Shown piece by piece: positions 12,101 through 22,925 of a DNA stretch of 64,000 bases. The DNA lies in NCBI GenBank assembly GCA_039090855.1, contig CM077005.1, forward strand, positions 74,830,607 through 74,894,606, in the 5' to 3' direction. A program made the translations under genes and the position numbers. Below the pieces are notes generated by a model, which had not been told where the DNA came from, did no database searches, and saw only the letters and a program-made list of their open reading frames with translations. Numbering within the stretch: position 1 is the first letter of the stretch; every line of letters begins with the position of its first letter. The DNA comes from Macrothele yani (taxonomy: Eukaryota > Arthropoda > Arachnida > Araneae > Macrothelidae).

Positions 12101-12345
12101 GGAGACTGAGGGCCAAGATTTAAGTTGTAGAGTCATTTTGGAGGTGTTTGGCCATAACTCACCACGCTGGCCAAGCGGGTTGGTGAGTGTGGGATAGCAT
12201 TTCCTCTGATCCCGATGGTATAGTTATACCGCTATTTGCGGTCGTCAGAGCCCCTTTAGTGGGAACAGGATGCACCACGAGAAGGCGGGGTTGACATTTG
12301 TCAAGGAGAGGCTGTGATGTTACGCATCACCTGACCTTACATCCC
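9162..12345 (-). mobile_element. Full-length RTE-clade LINE with TSD
   Basis: Complete 3.18-kb non-LTR retrotransposon. AGATATATAT occurs at 9152-9161 and 12346-12355, directly flanking it as a 10-bp target-site duplication. The 3' end (low coordinates) is a short GATGAT-type tail rather than poly-A, typical of RTE. There are ~210 bp of 5' UTR on the minus strand before the ATG at 12136. Truncated copies of its 3' end occur at 40725-40950 plus 53682-54092, and at 56120-56462. Confidence 0.9.
9182..12136 (-). CDS. RTE endonuclease-reverse transcriptase, 984 aa, open
   Basis: Single uninterrupted ORF for the enzyme that nicks the target and copies the element's RNA into it. APE-type endonuclease at residues ~46-290: LATYNGRS (Asn52), GLSEVRRK (Glu81), IIMGDFNAKIG (Asp187, Asn189), GSDHRLV (Asp278, His279). 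Reverse transcriptase at ~500-780: NYRPISLL (564-571), FIDYEKAFDSV (632-642), KGVRQGD (688-694) and the catalytic FADD (731-734). A basic C-terminal region follows, with WQWAGHTARR and ending QQWIDNG. The length is normal for the clade and no stop or frameshift is visible, so the copy may be recent and possibly competent. The start could also be a later Met near the endonuclease domain, since the first ~40 residues are not conserved in what I recall. Confidence 0.92.
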   Translation of the reverse strand: MTLQLKSWPSVSGSWNVPGQGSGQCDMKAEGAKNPRRTGLGCHLMLTLATYNGRSLSSDSRLLELEEELQRIKWDIVGLSEVRRKGEDLIELKSGHLFYYRGTDTGRTSGVGFIINKKLKDKVVEVESSSDRAARLVIQLSRRYQAQIIQTYAPTTSHPEEEIEEFYEEIRHLNNKGKQHLKIIMGDFNAKIGHRQQNETSVGKFGHGNRNQRGNTLVEFAEAEGFFILNSFFKKKLHRKWTWRHPIGTTSEIDFIMCNKKFVIEDCSVLNKFNTGSDHRLVRCKMHLNTKLERGKLIRQTKCIDITNLKKHHNTFKLELKNRFSALEGLTSEEVDISEVNRKVTKALMETATKLAGSKNKLHVNKLSGKTKMLMQKRRQMRTTKEDVTSKVEYIELCKTARKSITEDVRKFNCELVRKAIENNQSLKIAKGHLSKGRKQIMALRKEDGSITRNRGEILTRVEDFYSKLYERDDTCTPDIMKGTRVLPVLPAEVAHAIKNMKRGKAPGEDGITIDIIQEASGEIETVLAQIFTRCLNEGKIPEDWNNATMILLHKKGDIEDLRNYRPISLLSVVYKIFTKVLSHRLKVTLDMAQPREQAGFRSGYSTIDHIHVLRELIERAREYELPLCMAFIDYEKAFDSVKPSAVTTALKSCGIEDAYINIINNIYENASAKIRLFENTTHIKIGKGVRQGDTISPKLFNATLENVFQSLNWENKGIKINGDYLTHLRFADDIVIFATTPSELQSMIQELADKSKEVGLKMNFQKTKVMFNAFTRNEDLSIDGEKLEITDTYVYLGQQISSEGHIDEEINRRTKLAWRAFGRNSIIFKSNMPLCLKRKVFDQCILPVLTYGAETWTLTKRDIQRLQTTQSSMERCMLGITRRDKKRNSWIRKMTRVEDIMIRVKSLKWQWAGHTARRTDHRWTAEILDWIPRDRKRPRKRPHGRWVDEIRKYAGVTWRRLAQDRPLWRKLGETFVQQWIDNG

Positions 12346-12355
12346 AGATATATAT

Positions 12356-12895
12356 AACGAAGAAATTTTCGGGTGTCGGCCAGCAGCTTCATCTAATCTA
12401 CAGACGAAACTGTACTGAAACAATGCCAAACAAACCAAACTGAAAATCGTTCATATACTCATCTTTTTAAAAATATATTTAATAAATATACTGTAATTAA
12501 GTTAATAGTTTTGACGAAGACGTCCGGTCGAAGCGCGAAAGCTTGGTGTTATGTATGTGTTTATTTTCATCAATAAGAAACAGATTAAAGCTAGGGGTTT
12601 TTTTATAGAATCTACTGAAAAGTTCATCTACACAGTATTAAATCCAAAGAAAAAGGTTTTGAATTGAAGTTATATGAAAGCGGATGGGAAACATATAAGC
12701 ATATAATTCTCTTTGCTGCTCATTTTGATAGCTTCATTAGACTCCGAAGCTGGCAATAACGCAATGGTGTGTTACGGGCGATTTCCTTGATAGGTTTCGT
12801 AAAGAAGATAATAAACTGCAGTAAAAGGAATTTTCAAAAAGATGCACGACTAATGAATATAACATTTATTTTGACGGTGGTTCACAAATACACAT
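12356..12895. other. Spacer between two LINEs, no gene seen
   Basis: AT-rich sequence between the TSDs of the RTE and I-clade LINEs. Nothing recognisable. Confidence 0.5.
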
Positions 12896-13702
12896 CTTCC
12901 CACTCCTCCCCGCACGGGGATAACTTTTTTTCCAGTTATTTGGGGAGCGGCGCCCCCACGGCCCGAGCTCACCTTGTGATGGAGTACTTTTCGTTCACTC
13001 TTGAACGATAACATCACCGAAGGGACAGCTGTTTATCCAGCTGATGGGGGATGGCATCCCCACGGCCCGAGCCAATTTTCTCTTATAATTTTGCTTTTTC
13101 GTCTTTAGTTCATATATTGACATGTACCCGCCTCAGTTGTAGGCTGCTGAGGTTGTGATGAGGCGCCAGCTCCGGGTTTTGTTCCTCGTTCTCTTCCCTG
13201 TCTTTTCTCTTTTATGTTACATTTTCTGTTTTTTTTTCTGGAGCTGGTTAGCTTAGACCTACCTGCACGTTTGCCATGTGCGGTGACCCGTACAGGTGGA
13301 AATGGGGATGCTGGAGGCTAAGGTATCTGGTGGCCGGGTTGTAGTGTCTCCAGATGCCAACACTCCTCTTTGCCCTCTGCTTCACCCTAAACGGGAGGCT
13401 GGGAGCTAACCCACTCCTAGTCAGGAAGTCTGTGGCCGAGTGGCATCCAAATTTCTAGCGGTTTGTCGTTCTGTTCGGCAGGGTGAGTTTGGGGGTAGGG
13501 TGGGCATGCCAAAGGGGTGTTCTCCGGGCACGGGAAAGTCTGGGTGCACGCCGAGCGTGTGTCTGCCCAACCAATTTGCTATATCCGCTGACTATCACTA
13601 GAGCCATGTCCTGCGTCCTCTTGGGCTTGCGGACCTCCGGCTCTCCCTCGTTGGGCTCGGTAGTGGGTGGGGAGGTAGGCGGACGAATATTTTTTCTCCT
13701 TC

Positions 13703-14917
13703 ATGGCAACACAAAGTGTTTCCCATGCTGTTAATCTGAAGCGCCGTGTGAAGGAAGGGACACCCTCCTCCACTAAGAAACTACAAACTACAAACTGCAA
13801 TGCTCTGTTTCTTCTCATTCATTCAGTTGATCCTGCTCAGTCTCTCAGTTCGAAGAGTCCTTTCTGGATTAAAAAGGCTCTTCAGGCCGTTGCTGGCTCA
13901 CCAAAGAGTGTTAAGAAGCTCCCGTCAGGGGATCTTCTTGTGGAGACATCTCATCCACGTCACAGTGCCACCTTGCTGGAGACGACCGTTCTGCTGGACA
14001 TTCCTGTACAGATCTCGCCCCATGGGTACCTCAATTCCTCTCGCGGTGTCATCAACTCCCGCGACCTGCTCGAGTGCAGTGAAGAGGAATTGTTGGAAGA
14101 ACTTGGGAACCAACATGTCACTGGGGTTCGGCGTATTCTTTTCAGGCGGGATGCGAAGTCTATTCCCTCCCGAAACATCGTCCTGACCTTTGACTCACCT
14201 ACCCTGCCAACTTCCATCAAGGCGGCGTACTTGCGTCTAGATGTTCGGCCATACGTACCGAACCCCTTGAGATGTTTCAAGTGCCAGCATTACGGTCACT
14301 CCCAGCAGTCTTGCCCTAATGTGGCAAAGTGTGGGCGCTGTGGCTCTACTGAACACTCTTTGGCGGACTGCTCTGCTGAGGCGGATCATTGTGGGAATTG
14401 TGAGGGTTCCCAACCTGCGTCTTCTAAGCAGTGTCCCAAGTGGATCGAGGAGCAGGCTATCGAACGCCTGAAGACAACTGAACATCTGTCATACCCTGAG
14501 GCCAGGCGGCGGATAGCTCCTTTTCCACCCGGCCGGCGCTCCTATGCCTCGGTTGTGGCGCAGAAGGCTACTGTTGCGGTCCAGACGGAGGTGACCATCC
14601 CTGCGCGGTGTCCTTATGATTTTGAGGACATCGTCGCTGCTGGGCTGGAAGCACTGAAGTCTCGCCGCATTGCATCCAAGGCGACATCAACATCGTCGCC
14701 TAAACCATCCTCTCTGCCGAAACTATCTTCTGCCATCACAGGGACCCAGGTCCAGGGCACTGGAAAGAAGAAGCCGGAAAAGGTGAAACCTGGCTCATCC
14801 TCCCCGAAACAGGGCAGGCAAAAACCACCTCTCAACACAGGGGGTAAACACAGCCCTGTGTTACCTCCAGACACTGCCGATGGGTTGGAGGTGACGGACG
14901 ACATGGAGACTTTCTAG
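13703..14917 (+). CDS. LINE ORF1, gag-like nucleic-acid binding protein, 404 aa
   Basis: Predicted RNA-binding ORF1 protein that packages the LINE transcript. The C-terminal half holds a cluster of zinc knuckles at about residues 190-250: CFKCQHYGHSQQSC and CGRCGSTEHSLADC both fit C-X2-C-X4-H-X4-C, and a third degenerate one begins CGNCEG. It is followed by WIEEQAIERLKTTEHLSYPEAR, a segment that recurs in I/Jockey-group ORF1 proteins, and a Ser/Pro/Lys-rich tail. The reading frame is intact from Met to stop. It is separated from ORF2 by only 37 bp, so ORF2 is probably translated by reinitiation from the same transcript. Confidence 0.88.
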   Translation: MATQSVSHAVNLKRRVKEGTPSSTKKLQTTNCNALFLLIHSVDPAQSLSSKSPFWIKKALQAVAGSPKSVKKLPSGDLLVETSHPRHSATLLETTVLLDIPVQISPHGYLNSSRGVINSRDLLECSEEELLEELGNQHVTGVRRILFRRDAKSIPSRNIVLTFDSPTLPTSIKAAYLRLDVRPYVPNPLRCFKCQHYGHSQQSCPNVAKCGRCGSTEHSLADCSAEADHCGNCEGSQPASSKQCPKWIEEQAIERLKTTEHLSYPEARRRIAPFPPGRRSYASVVAQKATVAVQTEVTIPARCPYDFEDIVAAGLEALKSRRIASKATSTSSPKPSSLPKLSSAITGTQVQGTGKKKPEKVKPGSSSPKQGRQKPPLNTGGKHSPVLPPDTADGLEVTDDMETF

Positions 14918-14954
14918 TCGTCTGTCTTCACTCTTTCATTTCATTTTTTTCATT

Positions 14955-17900
14955 ATGGGCACGCTAATTTAGTGGAATTGCCGAGGTCTGCGTTCACGCA
15001 TTGATGATTTAAAAGACTTACTGTCTTCGCACACACCTGTGTGCGTGTGTCTCCAGGAGACAAAGCTTCGCAAGACGGACACTCCTTCGCTGCGGAGACA
15101 TTCCCTTTTCCGCAAAGATCCCCTGGACGGCGTTATCGCCTGCGGAGGAGTGGCCGTCGTTGTTCCTCATGGTATTCCTGTCACTGCAGTTGCCCTTCGG
15201 ACGACTTTGCCGGCAGTGGCAGTGAGACTATCTGTGAACACCCTGTTCACAGTGTGTTCCATCTACATTCCACCTGATGAAACTGTAAGCCTTTCGGATC
15301 TGGAAGATTTAGTTGACCAGCTGCTTCCTCCTTTCTTCATCTTAGGAGATTTCAATGCACACAATCCGTTGTGGGGTTCTACCACTCGAGAATCCAGGGG
15401 CCCTGTTGTTGAGTCCCTTCTCTCCAACACGTCCCTCTGTCTCCACAACACCGGGTCAGTCACTTATTTTCATGAACCCACCCTCTCGTACTCATCCACT
15501 GATCTGTCCTTGAGTTCGCCATCGTTATATCTTGACTGGTCCTGGAGCGTGTCTGGTGATCCCCTTGGCAGTGATCACTTTCTCATCTTTCTCCATCTAG
15601 CAGGTGTCGGGTACAGTCATCCTACTTGCCCTGCTAGATGGGCTATCGATCGAACCAAGTGGGACTCATTCACGGCTTCAGCGACCATTACTCCAATCAT
15701 GGTGACCTCGGGTACGATCGATGAAGCTGTTGCGGCGGTAACGGATTGTATTGTGCAAGCGGCAGACTTTATCATCCCTAAGACTTCGACTAAACTTCCA
15801 CGTTGCCCGCGACCTTGGTGGAATTCCGCTAGCAAGGCTGCTCGTCAGGCCCAACATCGGGCTTGGGGTAGGTTTCGTCGGTACCCCACCGACGCGAACC
15901 TACTTGCTTTTGAGAATGATAAATCTTACGCGCGATTGGTACGTCGTCGTAGTCAACGGGAATCTTGGATACGCTACGTATCCGGGATTAACACCACTAC
16001 CAGCTCTAAGATCGTTTGGGACAGGATCCGCAAGATTCGGGGTAAGTACCCTTCTGGGGAAATCTCCATTCTTGAGAGTGGTGGAGGAACGGTTGCTGAC
16101 GTTCAGGGTATTGCTGACTGTCTGGGCGCCGCATTTTCTTCGGTGTCCGGCAGCCGCAATTACCCTGCTTCGTTCCTACAGTTACAGCCGCGGCTTGAAC
16201 GGTCCAGGGTTTCCTTTGGACCGTTTTCCGCTGCCGATTATAACAGCCCGCTGGCTGTCGTCGAACTGAAAATTGCCCTGAATCGGTCCGGCCGAACATC
16301 TGTCGGACCGGATAACATCCATTATGAAATGCTGAAGCACCTTTCTCTGTCCTCTCTTCAATGTCTGCTGGTTCTGTTTAACAGGATCTGGCACGAGCGT
16401 GACTATCCCGAATCTTGGCGCACTGCCATTGTCGTTCCTGTTCTCAAACCTGGTAAAGATCCCGCTAACCCGTTGAACTACCGCCCAAATGCTATGACGA
16501 GCTGCCTCTGAAAAGTCCTAGAGCGCATCATCAATTTTCGTTTGATTTTTTATTTTGAATCACGTCACCTTCTTTCACCTCATCAGAGTGGATTTCGGAA
16601 ATTCCGATCCACCTCAGATCATCATCTTCGCTCTGAGACATCTGCCAGGGTGGCGTTTGTCCGGCGTCAGCACTTGGTCTCCGTGTTCTTCGATATACGA
16701 TCGAACCTGGAGATACGGCATTCTCCGTGATCTGCATGACTGCGGATTGCGAGGAAATTTGCCAACCTTCATTGCCGGATTTCTCCAGAACCGGATGTTC
16801 CATGTGCGCGTTGGATCGACCCTCTCTGCGTTATATCCACAAGAGCAGGGTGTCCCTCAAGGCTCCATTCTTTCTGTGACATTGTTCATCCTTCGTGTTA
16901 ATCATCTTTTCACCCTACTTCCTCCGACGGTCCGTGGCACCATGTACGTGGATGATCTGCAGATCTCTTGCGCATCTGTCAACATGCGCACAATTGAGCG
17001 GCAGCTGCAATAGCCGGTCATTAATAAGATCTCTACCTGGGCCTCCCACAATGGTTTTGGCTTCTCGACCCAGAAGACTGTTTGCTTGCATTTTTGCCGC
17101 AAACGGGGCCTTCACCCAGACCCCAGTTTACGTCTGCATGGTACCACCATTCCTGTAGTGTCAGACGCCAAGTTCCTTGGGCTAACTTTTGACCGAGCAC
17201 TCACCTTCCGACCTCACATCCAGTCTTTGAAGGTGTCGTGCACGAAGTCATTGAGTATCCTGAAGGTCCTCTCTCGAACATCTTGGGGGGCTGACAGGTG
17301 CTCAATGCTTCGCATTTACCATTCACTGATTCGGTCGAAGTTAGACTTCGGATGCATAACATACGATTCCGCACGTCCTTCCGTGTTACGGCCTCTGGAT
17401 CCTGTCCATCACCAGGCTCTGCGGCTATGCACTGGTGCTTTCTGTACCTCTCCCGTGCATAGCCTGTATGCCGTGGCCCATGAACCGCCGTTGTGCATCC
17501 GACGTAAGCAGCTGCCTCTTCAATTCTTCACCAAGTTGAAGTCTCTTCCTGATCATCCACTGCATGGTTCCATTTTCCAACCGCAATGTGTCCACCTCTT
17601 CTCACACCGGCCTTCCTGTGTTCCGACGTTTGGGATTCGGTTGTCGACCTTAGTGCGCAATGCTGGTCTAGACTTGTCAAGGATTGGTTTGACCCGGTTC
17701 TACAATGAACCGCCTTGGCAGCCGGTTCAAGCAACGGCTGACCTTTCCCTTTGTCTGTGGCCAAAGTCTTTCACTCCTGCTCTGGTGTACCAGCAGCTCT
17801 TTGCCGAGAAACAGTCTCTCTTCCCGGATTTCGTGCCTGTATTTACTGACGGGTCGAAATTCGGTGAGGTTGTTGGATCCGCTTTTGTGTGTGGCGATGC

Positions 17901-18633
17901 CTCCCATGCTGAGAGGCTTCCGCCTGAATCCACCGTCTTTTCGGCAGAGATGAGTGCGGTATACCTCGCTTTGTGTCACATACAGTCTAGATCTCATCGT
18001 CGCGCTATGATTTGCTTCGATTCCCAGTCCGTCATCCAAGTCCTTTCTTCTCCACAGAACACGAACTCACCGATCATCCGTGATGTCAGTCGTCTTCTTG
18101 GAACTTTGGAACGTGCTGGATTCCTGGTCTGATTCTGTTGGGTTCCTGGCCATGTTGGGATTCGGGGTAACGAGCTGGCAGATCTATCTGCCAGGTGTGT
18201 TTCTTCCATGTCGCCAGATCGGCTGTCACTGTCTTTCCGCGATTTTCGACCTTTGATCCGAACATTTCTCCTGGACGAGTGGCAGTCCGTGTGGTCTCAA
18301 CAGGGCAGCAATAAGTTGCAGTCTATCAAACCACAGATTGGACTATGGCAGTCTAGTTTGCGGAAGAACCGTCGTGAGGAGGTAGTTCTTGCGCGTCTCC
18401 GCATTGGGCACTGTCGTTTTACTCACCGCTTTTTTCTGTGTGGCGAGGGTGTCCCGGTGTGTGAGGCGTGCAACTGTCGTCTCACTATCCTTCATGTTTT
18501 GTGTACTTGTGTTCAGTTTTGTGATCATCGTTTTCGTCATTTTCACTCTCATCTGTTGGACGAAGGAGCAGCTACGCTGCAAACTATTATTGGTGAAACC
18601 TGCGACATGAAAGCAGTGTTTAAACTCATCTAG
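14955..18633 (+). pseudogene. I-clade LINE ORF2: endonuclease, RT, RNase H, disabled
   Basis: ORF2 begins at ATG 14955 (MGTLI, then TAG at 14970, then WNCRGLRSRI, the start of the APE endonuclease). ILGDFNAHNPLWG and GSDHFLI complete the endonuclease. RT motifs include LNYRP near 16477, QSGFR (16582), EQGVPQGSILS (16843) and the catalytic MYVDD (16942). RNase H follows with VFTDGSK (17839), FSAEM (17939), ICFDSQSV (18010) and GHVGIRGNELAD (18150), the domain that places it with I-clade LINEs. Breaks: TAG 14970, TGA 16509, a small deletion/frameshift near 16695 that removes the EKAY segment of the FFD motif, TAG 17011, TGA 18130. The final part has CEACNCR..H..C, a cysteine/histidine tail motif. 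The gene is dead but little diverged. Confidence 0.9.
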
Positions 18634-18808
18634 ATTTTAACTTGTTCACTTTCATGTTTCATTTTTACCAAATCAGCCTGTTTTTAACCTTGTGTACGTT
18701 TTTTATTGATTATGTTTTGTTTTGATGTCTTTTGTTTGGCGCTCTTTGGCCAACCATGGCCCTTGCGCCATTAAAATCCATAAACCAACCAACCAACCTT
18801 CCCACTCC

Positions 18809-19289
18809 GGAACGGCTGTTCTCCTAGGCCGGCAAGTTTATCTCAGCTTCATAGTCGATTTGACTCCTAAGTCATCTCAGTAGTTCCTCATCTACATGAT
18901 GTCACGTCGTACGTTATGCCATCCCCTTGAGAAAGGCAGGGACACGAAATCGTAGGTTTCAGGTCAGCCGACAGCCGTGCTCGATGGACCATCTCATTGT
19001 AGAATAATTTAATTTTTATTATATGCGCTCTGTGAAAGAAACATCACACACATCTTGTAAAATTCACGGCCACGAGATTCATTTTCATCTGGTCGCCAAC
19101 ATATGATTTTTTTAATATTCTAATTATTTATTTTAATGGCATGTCATCAAGCACCCAATTTATGGGGTTCACAATAGCTTTAATTTAACTTCACGAGATA
19201 CGAGGTTTAATCCATATTCAAGAGCATTTATACTCTGGAAAACTTTATCATAGATTCGTTCGCTCACTGCTTAATCGTGTTTTGTACCC
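18809..19289. other. Spacer, no gene seen
   Basis: No recognisable coding or repeat structure between the I-clade LINE and the next transposase remnant. Confidence 0.4.
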
Positions 19290-20230
19290 CGAAGTGCCAA
19301 AACACTATGGCCACAGGCCGAATTTGATACTGATCCACCACGTGCCAGCAAATCATCTCTCACCCAGAGAAAAATGGACGCTACAAGATTTCCAAAGGTG
19401 TCTTGTGTTTTAGCAACACGCTACCAGCAGATCTTTAACTCTTGTAGGTTAAGTGGTTGAGCCGCAGGAGATCGGCTTTGCTATTCCATCACAAACAAAC
19501 CACAGATGCTCAGTCGGATTGATTTTTGGAAATTTGAAGGCCAGACAATCAATACCTGGAATTCTTCCTCATGTTACGTGAACCATTCTCGAACCTTCCG
19601 GGTTGTGTGGTATGACGCATTATCCTTCTGAAAGAAGGCACCTTCAAGGGAGAATACCGTTGAGCCACAAAAAGATGTATCTGGTCCGCAGTGATGTTTA
19701 GGTACGCGGTAGAAGTCACCGTTTCCTGCACAAGCTTGACTGGACCCAAGGATTCTTAGCAGAACTTTGTCCAAAGCAAAACACATCATGCACTCTCTTG
19801 ACTTCGTCCGGTGCATCCTTGGGCCAACAGTTCCTCGGCCGTCACCATGGTGCAACAGAAACGAGATTCATCTGACCCCGACGACATTCTTTTAATCATT
19901 TGTGGTTCAATTTCAATGATCGAGTGCCCATTGCAGGCGCTTTCGACGGAGAATCGAGGTTAGCATGGACACTCTCAACGGTCTGCGGCCTTGCAGCCAT
20001 ATTTTCTGCAGGGTTCGATGTAGTGTTGTGTTGTGCCACATTACCGGAGAGTTTCGCCGCAATATCCCTTTTCCTCGCTCGTACCACACGGGATATCTTT
20101 GACTTGCTTCTAGCATCAATGAGCTGTGATCAGTCCACACCTTGCCTGAAATTGGAGGATTTACCCACCTTGAACCACTTTTTGGAGGTACTAACCACAG
20201 CTGACCATGTGTAGCACACAAGCCTTGCTT
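19290..20230 (-). pseudogene. Tc1-like transposase remnant
   Basis: Minus-strand Tc1-type transposase in pieces. The DNA-binding half lies near 19913-20221, read in several frames. The catalytic half has GSDESRF near 19880, FFQKDNASYHTTRKVREW (second Asp, 19590-19640), and after a frameshift INPTEHLW with the final Glu near 19510. The C-terminal tail decays toward 19290. The sequence resembles the 39435-40351 Tc1 (KVREW / NVREW block). TIRs were not found. Multiple frame changes make it non-functional. Confidence 0.7.
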
Positions 20231-20739
20231 TCTCGAAAATGCTCCGAGTCGTCAGTTTGGCCTTTGTCAGACTCACTTAACCCTTTAACTACCGTGACTC
20301 TAAAACCTGGAATCACTTTAAATACAATAACGCCCGAAACTATCTGTTGTTTAACTTCTTTGTTTAGTAACAACAATGGTGACTCAAGGTGACTCCTGCT
20401 GCTCCCTCATGGGTCGTACAAATTTAAAGAACTGGTAAGGATAGAAATTCTGACTCACTCTAGACAGGCGTCTCGGGTGGCTATGGTCGTTTGTATGTAC
20501 GGGCGTTTTGGGCGTTATGGGGTTTAGACCACTGCTTTTCCCATCTGAATGACAAGAATAACACTGATTTACAGAGCACAGTATCAGATGTTATTTGTAC
20601 CGTTTCATGACCTACATACGCGCCATCGTTTACCTGCAGTTGCTTCGATTTGAATAAAGGCCATAATGTTTTGGCTCTTAGGTGTATATATTATATTAAT
20701 ATTCAACAAGCAACGAAAGAACATTAACACAGATCATGA

Positions 20740-22925
20740 ACGGAAGCTGGTTTTAACTGCGACATCGGAGAAGTGGCCATCGAAGAAGTGTCCACCTGGC
20801 CACCGAATAAGTGTCCTCCTGGCCACCAGAAAAGTGGCCACCGAAAAAATATCCACTTAGCCACCGAAGAAGTGTCCACCTGGCCACCGAATAAGTGTCC
20901 ACCTGGCTACCAGAGAAGTGGCCACCGAAAAAATATCCACTTGGCCACCGAAGAAGTGTCCACCTGGCCACCGAAGAAGTGTCCACCTGGCCACCGAATA
21001 AGTGGCCACCTGGCTACCAGAGAAGTGGCCACCGGAAAAATATCCACTTGGCTACCGAATAAGTGGCCACCTGGCTACCAGAGAAGTGGCCACCGAAAAA
21101 ATATCCACTTGGCCACCGAAGAAGTGTCCACCTGGCCACCGAAGAAGTGTCCACCTGGCCACCGAAGAAGTGTCCGCCTGGCCACCGGAGAACTGCCCAC
21201 ATTGCAATTTCAGTGCCATAAAATTGTTCTGAATAAAAAAATATCATGTGGCTACATTTCTCACTACTTGAGCGAATATTATTCACAAAACGTTTTGTTT
21301 TATTATTTTATTTGCAATAAGAAATACAGACATTTCCATGACTAGCGGGCCAATGACAAAGCGAAGAAGTGCTCCCCAGAGAATTGACCACCGGAAAATT
21401 GGCCACCGGAGAATTGGCCACACGAAAAACTGGTCCACAGAATTTTAAGGGGCTGTGCAAAAATTGCGTTCTTGACTGCTCCGTGGCCACGTCTCCAGAG
21501 GCTGGTTATTGTGAATCACATAAAGTTTGCGTAATTTCGTATTTCCTTAATTGCGATATTTAATGTAATTCTTTATAAAAATGTTTATAAACCCCAACTT
21601 AACAAAAGAATTTCAGGATTTATGAACTACAGCTCAAAACATTCTCTGCAAGCATGTGCAAAAGCAGGAAACCTGACAGGGGGCTTAATAGCTTAATACC
21701 AAAAACATAAATATAAGGGTCCGTTCCGGAGATTTTCAGCGCTTACAAACTAATACAAATTCTTTGAAGGCATGTGCAAACCCAGGAAACCTGTCGGATG
21801 TTGGGGATGATACCAAAAGTATGAAATATAAAGAATTTCTGACCCGATCGGGAGTAAATTTTCAGCATTTGCGAAATACAACTCAACAAATTCTCTGAGG
21901 GCATGTACAAAAGCAAAGAAACCTGTCGTGTGGATGGGCGGATTAATACCACGAATATAAAACATAATGAAGTTTGGGTCCGACTGGGACATTTTCAGCG
22001 TTTACAAACTACAACTCAAGAAATTATCGTTGGCCCTTGCAAACGCAGGAAACTGTCGAAGGGGTGGGGGATGCCAAAAATATGAAATGTAAAGAATTTC
22101 TGGTCCGATCGCGAGGTTATCAGCTTTTACGAACTGCATCTGAGTGCGCAGGAAAGGCTGTCGGGGAGAGGGGACTTAATACCAAAATTATAAAATATGA
22201 AGAATTTGTGAGCCCAATCAGGAGATTTCCAGCGTTTACAAATTCCAGCTCAACAAATTCTCTGCGGCCATGTGCATGTGCAACGCAGGAAACCTATTGG
22301 AGTTATCCCCCGCCCACAGACAGATTTCCTGCGGTAGCAGAAACCCGCAGAAATTTTGTAGCATTGTAGTTCTTAAACTCCAAAAATTTATTCGCGATCG
22401 GGCTAAATTATTTTTATATTTCATATTTTTAGTATTAAGTCCGCCCACCCTCCCAGTAACAGGTTTCTTCCAGTAGCAGATGCCCACTGAAACTTTGTAG
22501 AGTTGTAATTTGTAAAAGCTGAAAATCTCCGGATCGAACCAGAATTTTTTTATGTTTTATATTTCTGGTTTTAAACCCCCCCCTCCACTAGGACAGATTT
22601 CCTGCGTTTGCAAGTTCCGCAGGGATTTTGTTGAGCTGTAGTTTATAAACTTTGAAATTTTTTTGTTAAGTTGTAGATTATAAACATTTTTTATAAAGAA
22701 TTACATTAAATATAGCAATTAAGAAAATGCGAAATTACGGAAACGTTATGTGACTCAGACAATCAACCTCTAGGGACATGGCCAGGATGCGGACAAAAAT
22801 GCAGTTTTTATACGGCACCTTAAAATTTGGGGACAGTTCTTCATTGGCCATTTCTCCTACACCCGGTTTTAACATCATAGCTCCAACATGACTTCAAAAT
22901 CATTATTTACAGGGCGTATCCAACT
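20740..22925. mobile_element. Foldback-like element with repeat-filled inverted arms
   Basis: Large inverted repeat with its axis near 22305. The left-arm stretch 21440-21620 matches the reverse complement of 22645-22840 over its whole length (for example ATTTAATGTAATTCTTTATA at 21559 pairs with 22691-22710). Farther out, the segment near 20740-20775 pairs with one near 22850-22885. Inside, ~106-140-bp units with GCAGGAAACCTGTCGG run forward about six times (21640-22310) and then in reverse about three times (22315-22690). The left arm alone carries a large 23-bp minisatellite. This architecture resembles foldback transposons. No transposase is present. Confidence 0.6.
20771..21205. repeat. 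23-bp minisatellite, about 19 copies
   Basis: Tandem array with unit TGGCCACCGAAGAAGTGTCC plus ACC (23 bp) and variants such as GGCTACCAGAGAAGTGGCC and CGAAAAAATATCCACTT, arranged in recurring groups of variants. Decayed units continue at 21390-21440. Most units lack stops, so long ORFs appear in several frames (a 190-codon one at 20773-21345); these are not genes. Confidence 0.9.

Larger units (their letters stand above)
12907..18797 (+). mobile_element. Full-length I-clade LINE with TSD and (AACC)n tail
   Basis: 5.9-kb LINE. CTTCCCACTCC is present at 12896-12906 and 18798-18808, an 11-bp target-site duplication that fixes both ends. It starts with a GC-rich hairpin (CCCCGCACGGGG at 12909-12920) and has an ~800-bp 5' UTR. 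ORF1 and ORF2 follow, and it ends with an AACCAACCAACC tail instead of poly-A. Within the 5' UTR the block CCCACGGCCCGAGC occurs twice (about 12957 and 13059). GC content is well above the surrounding DNA. Confidence 0.88.

Noticed and set aside
20773..21345. 190-codon ORF as a Pro/His-rich protein gene
   Set aside because: It lies wholly in the 23-bp minisatellite, which is stop-free in several frames; the peptide is a by-product of the repeat.
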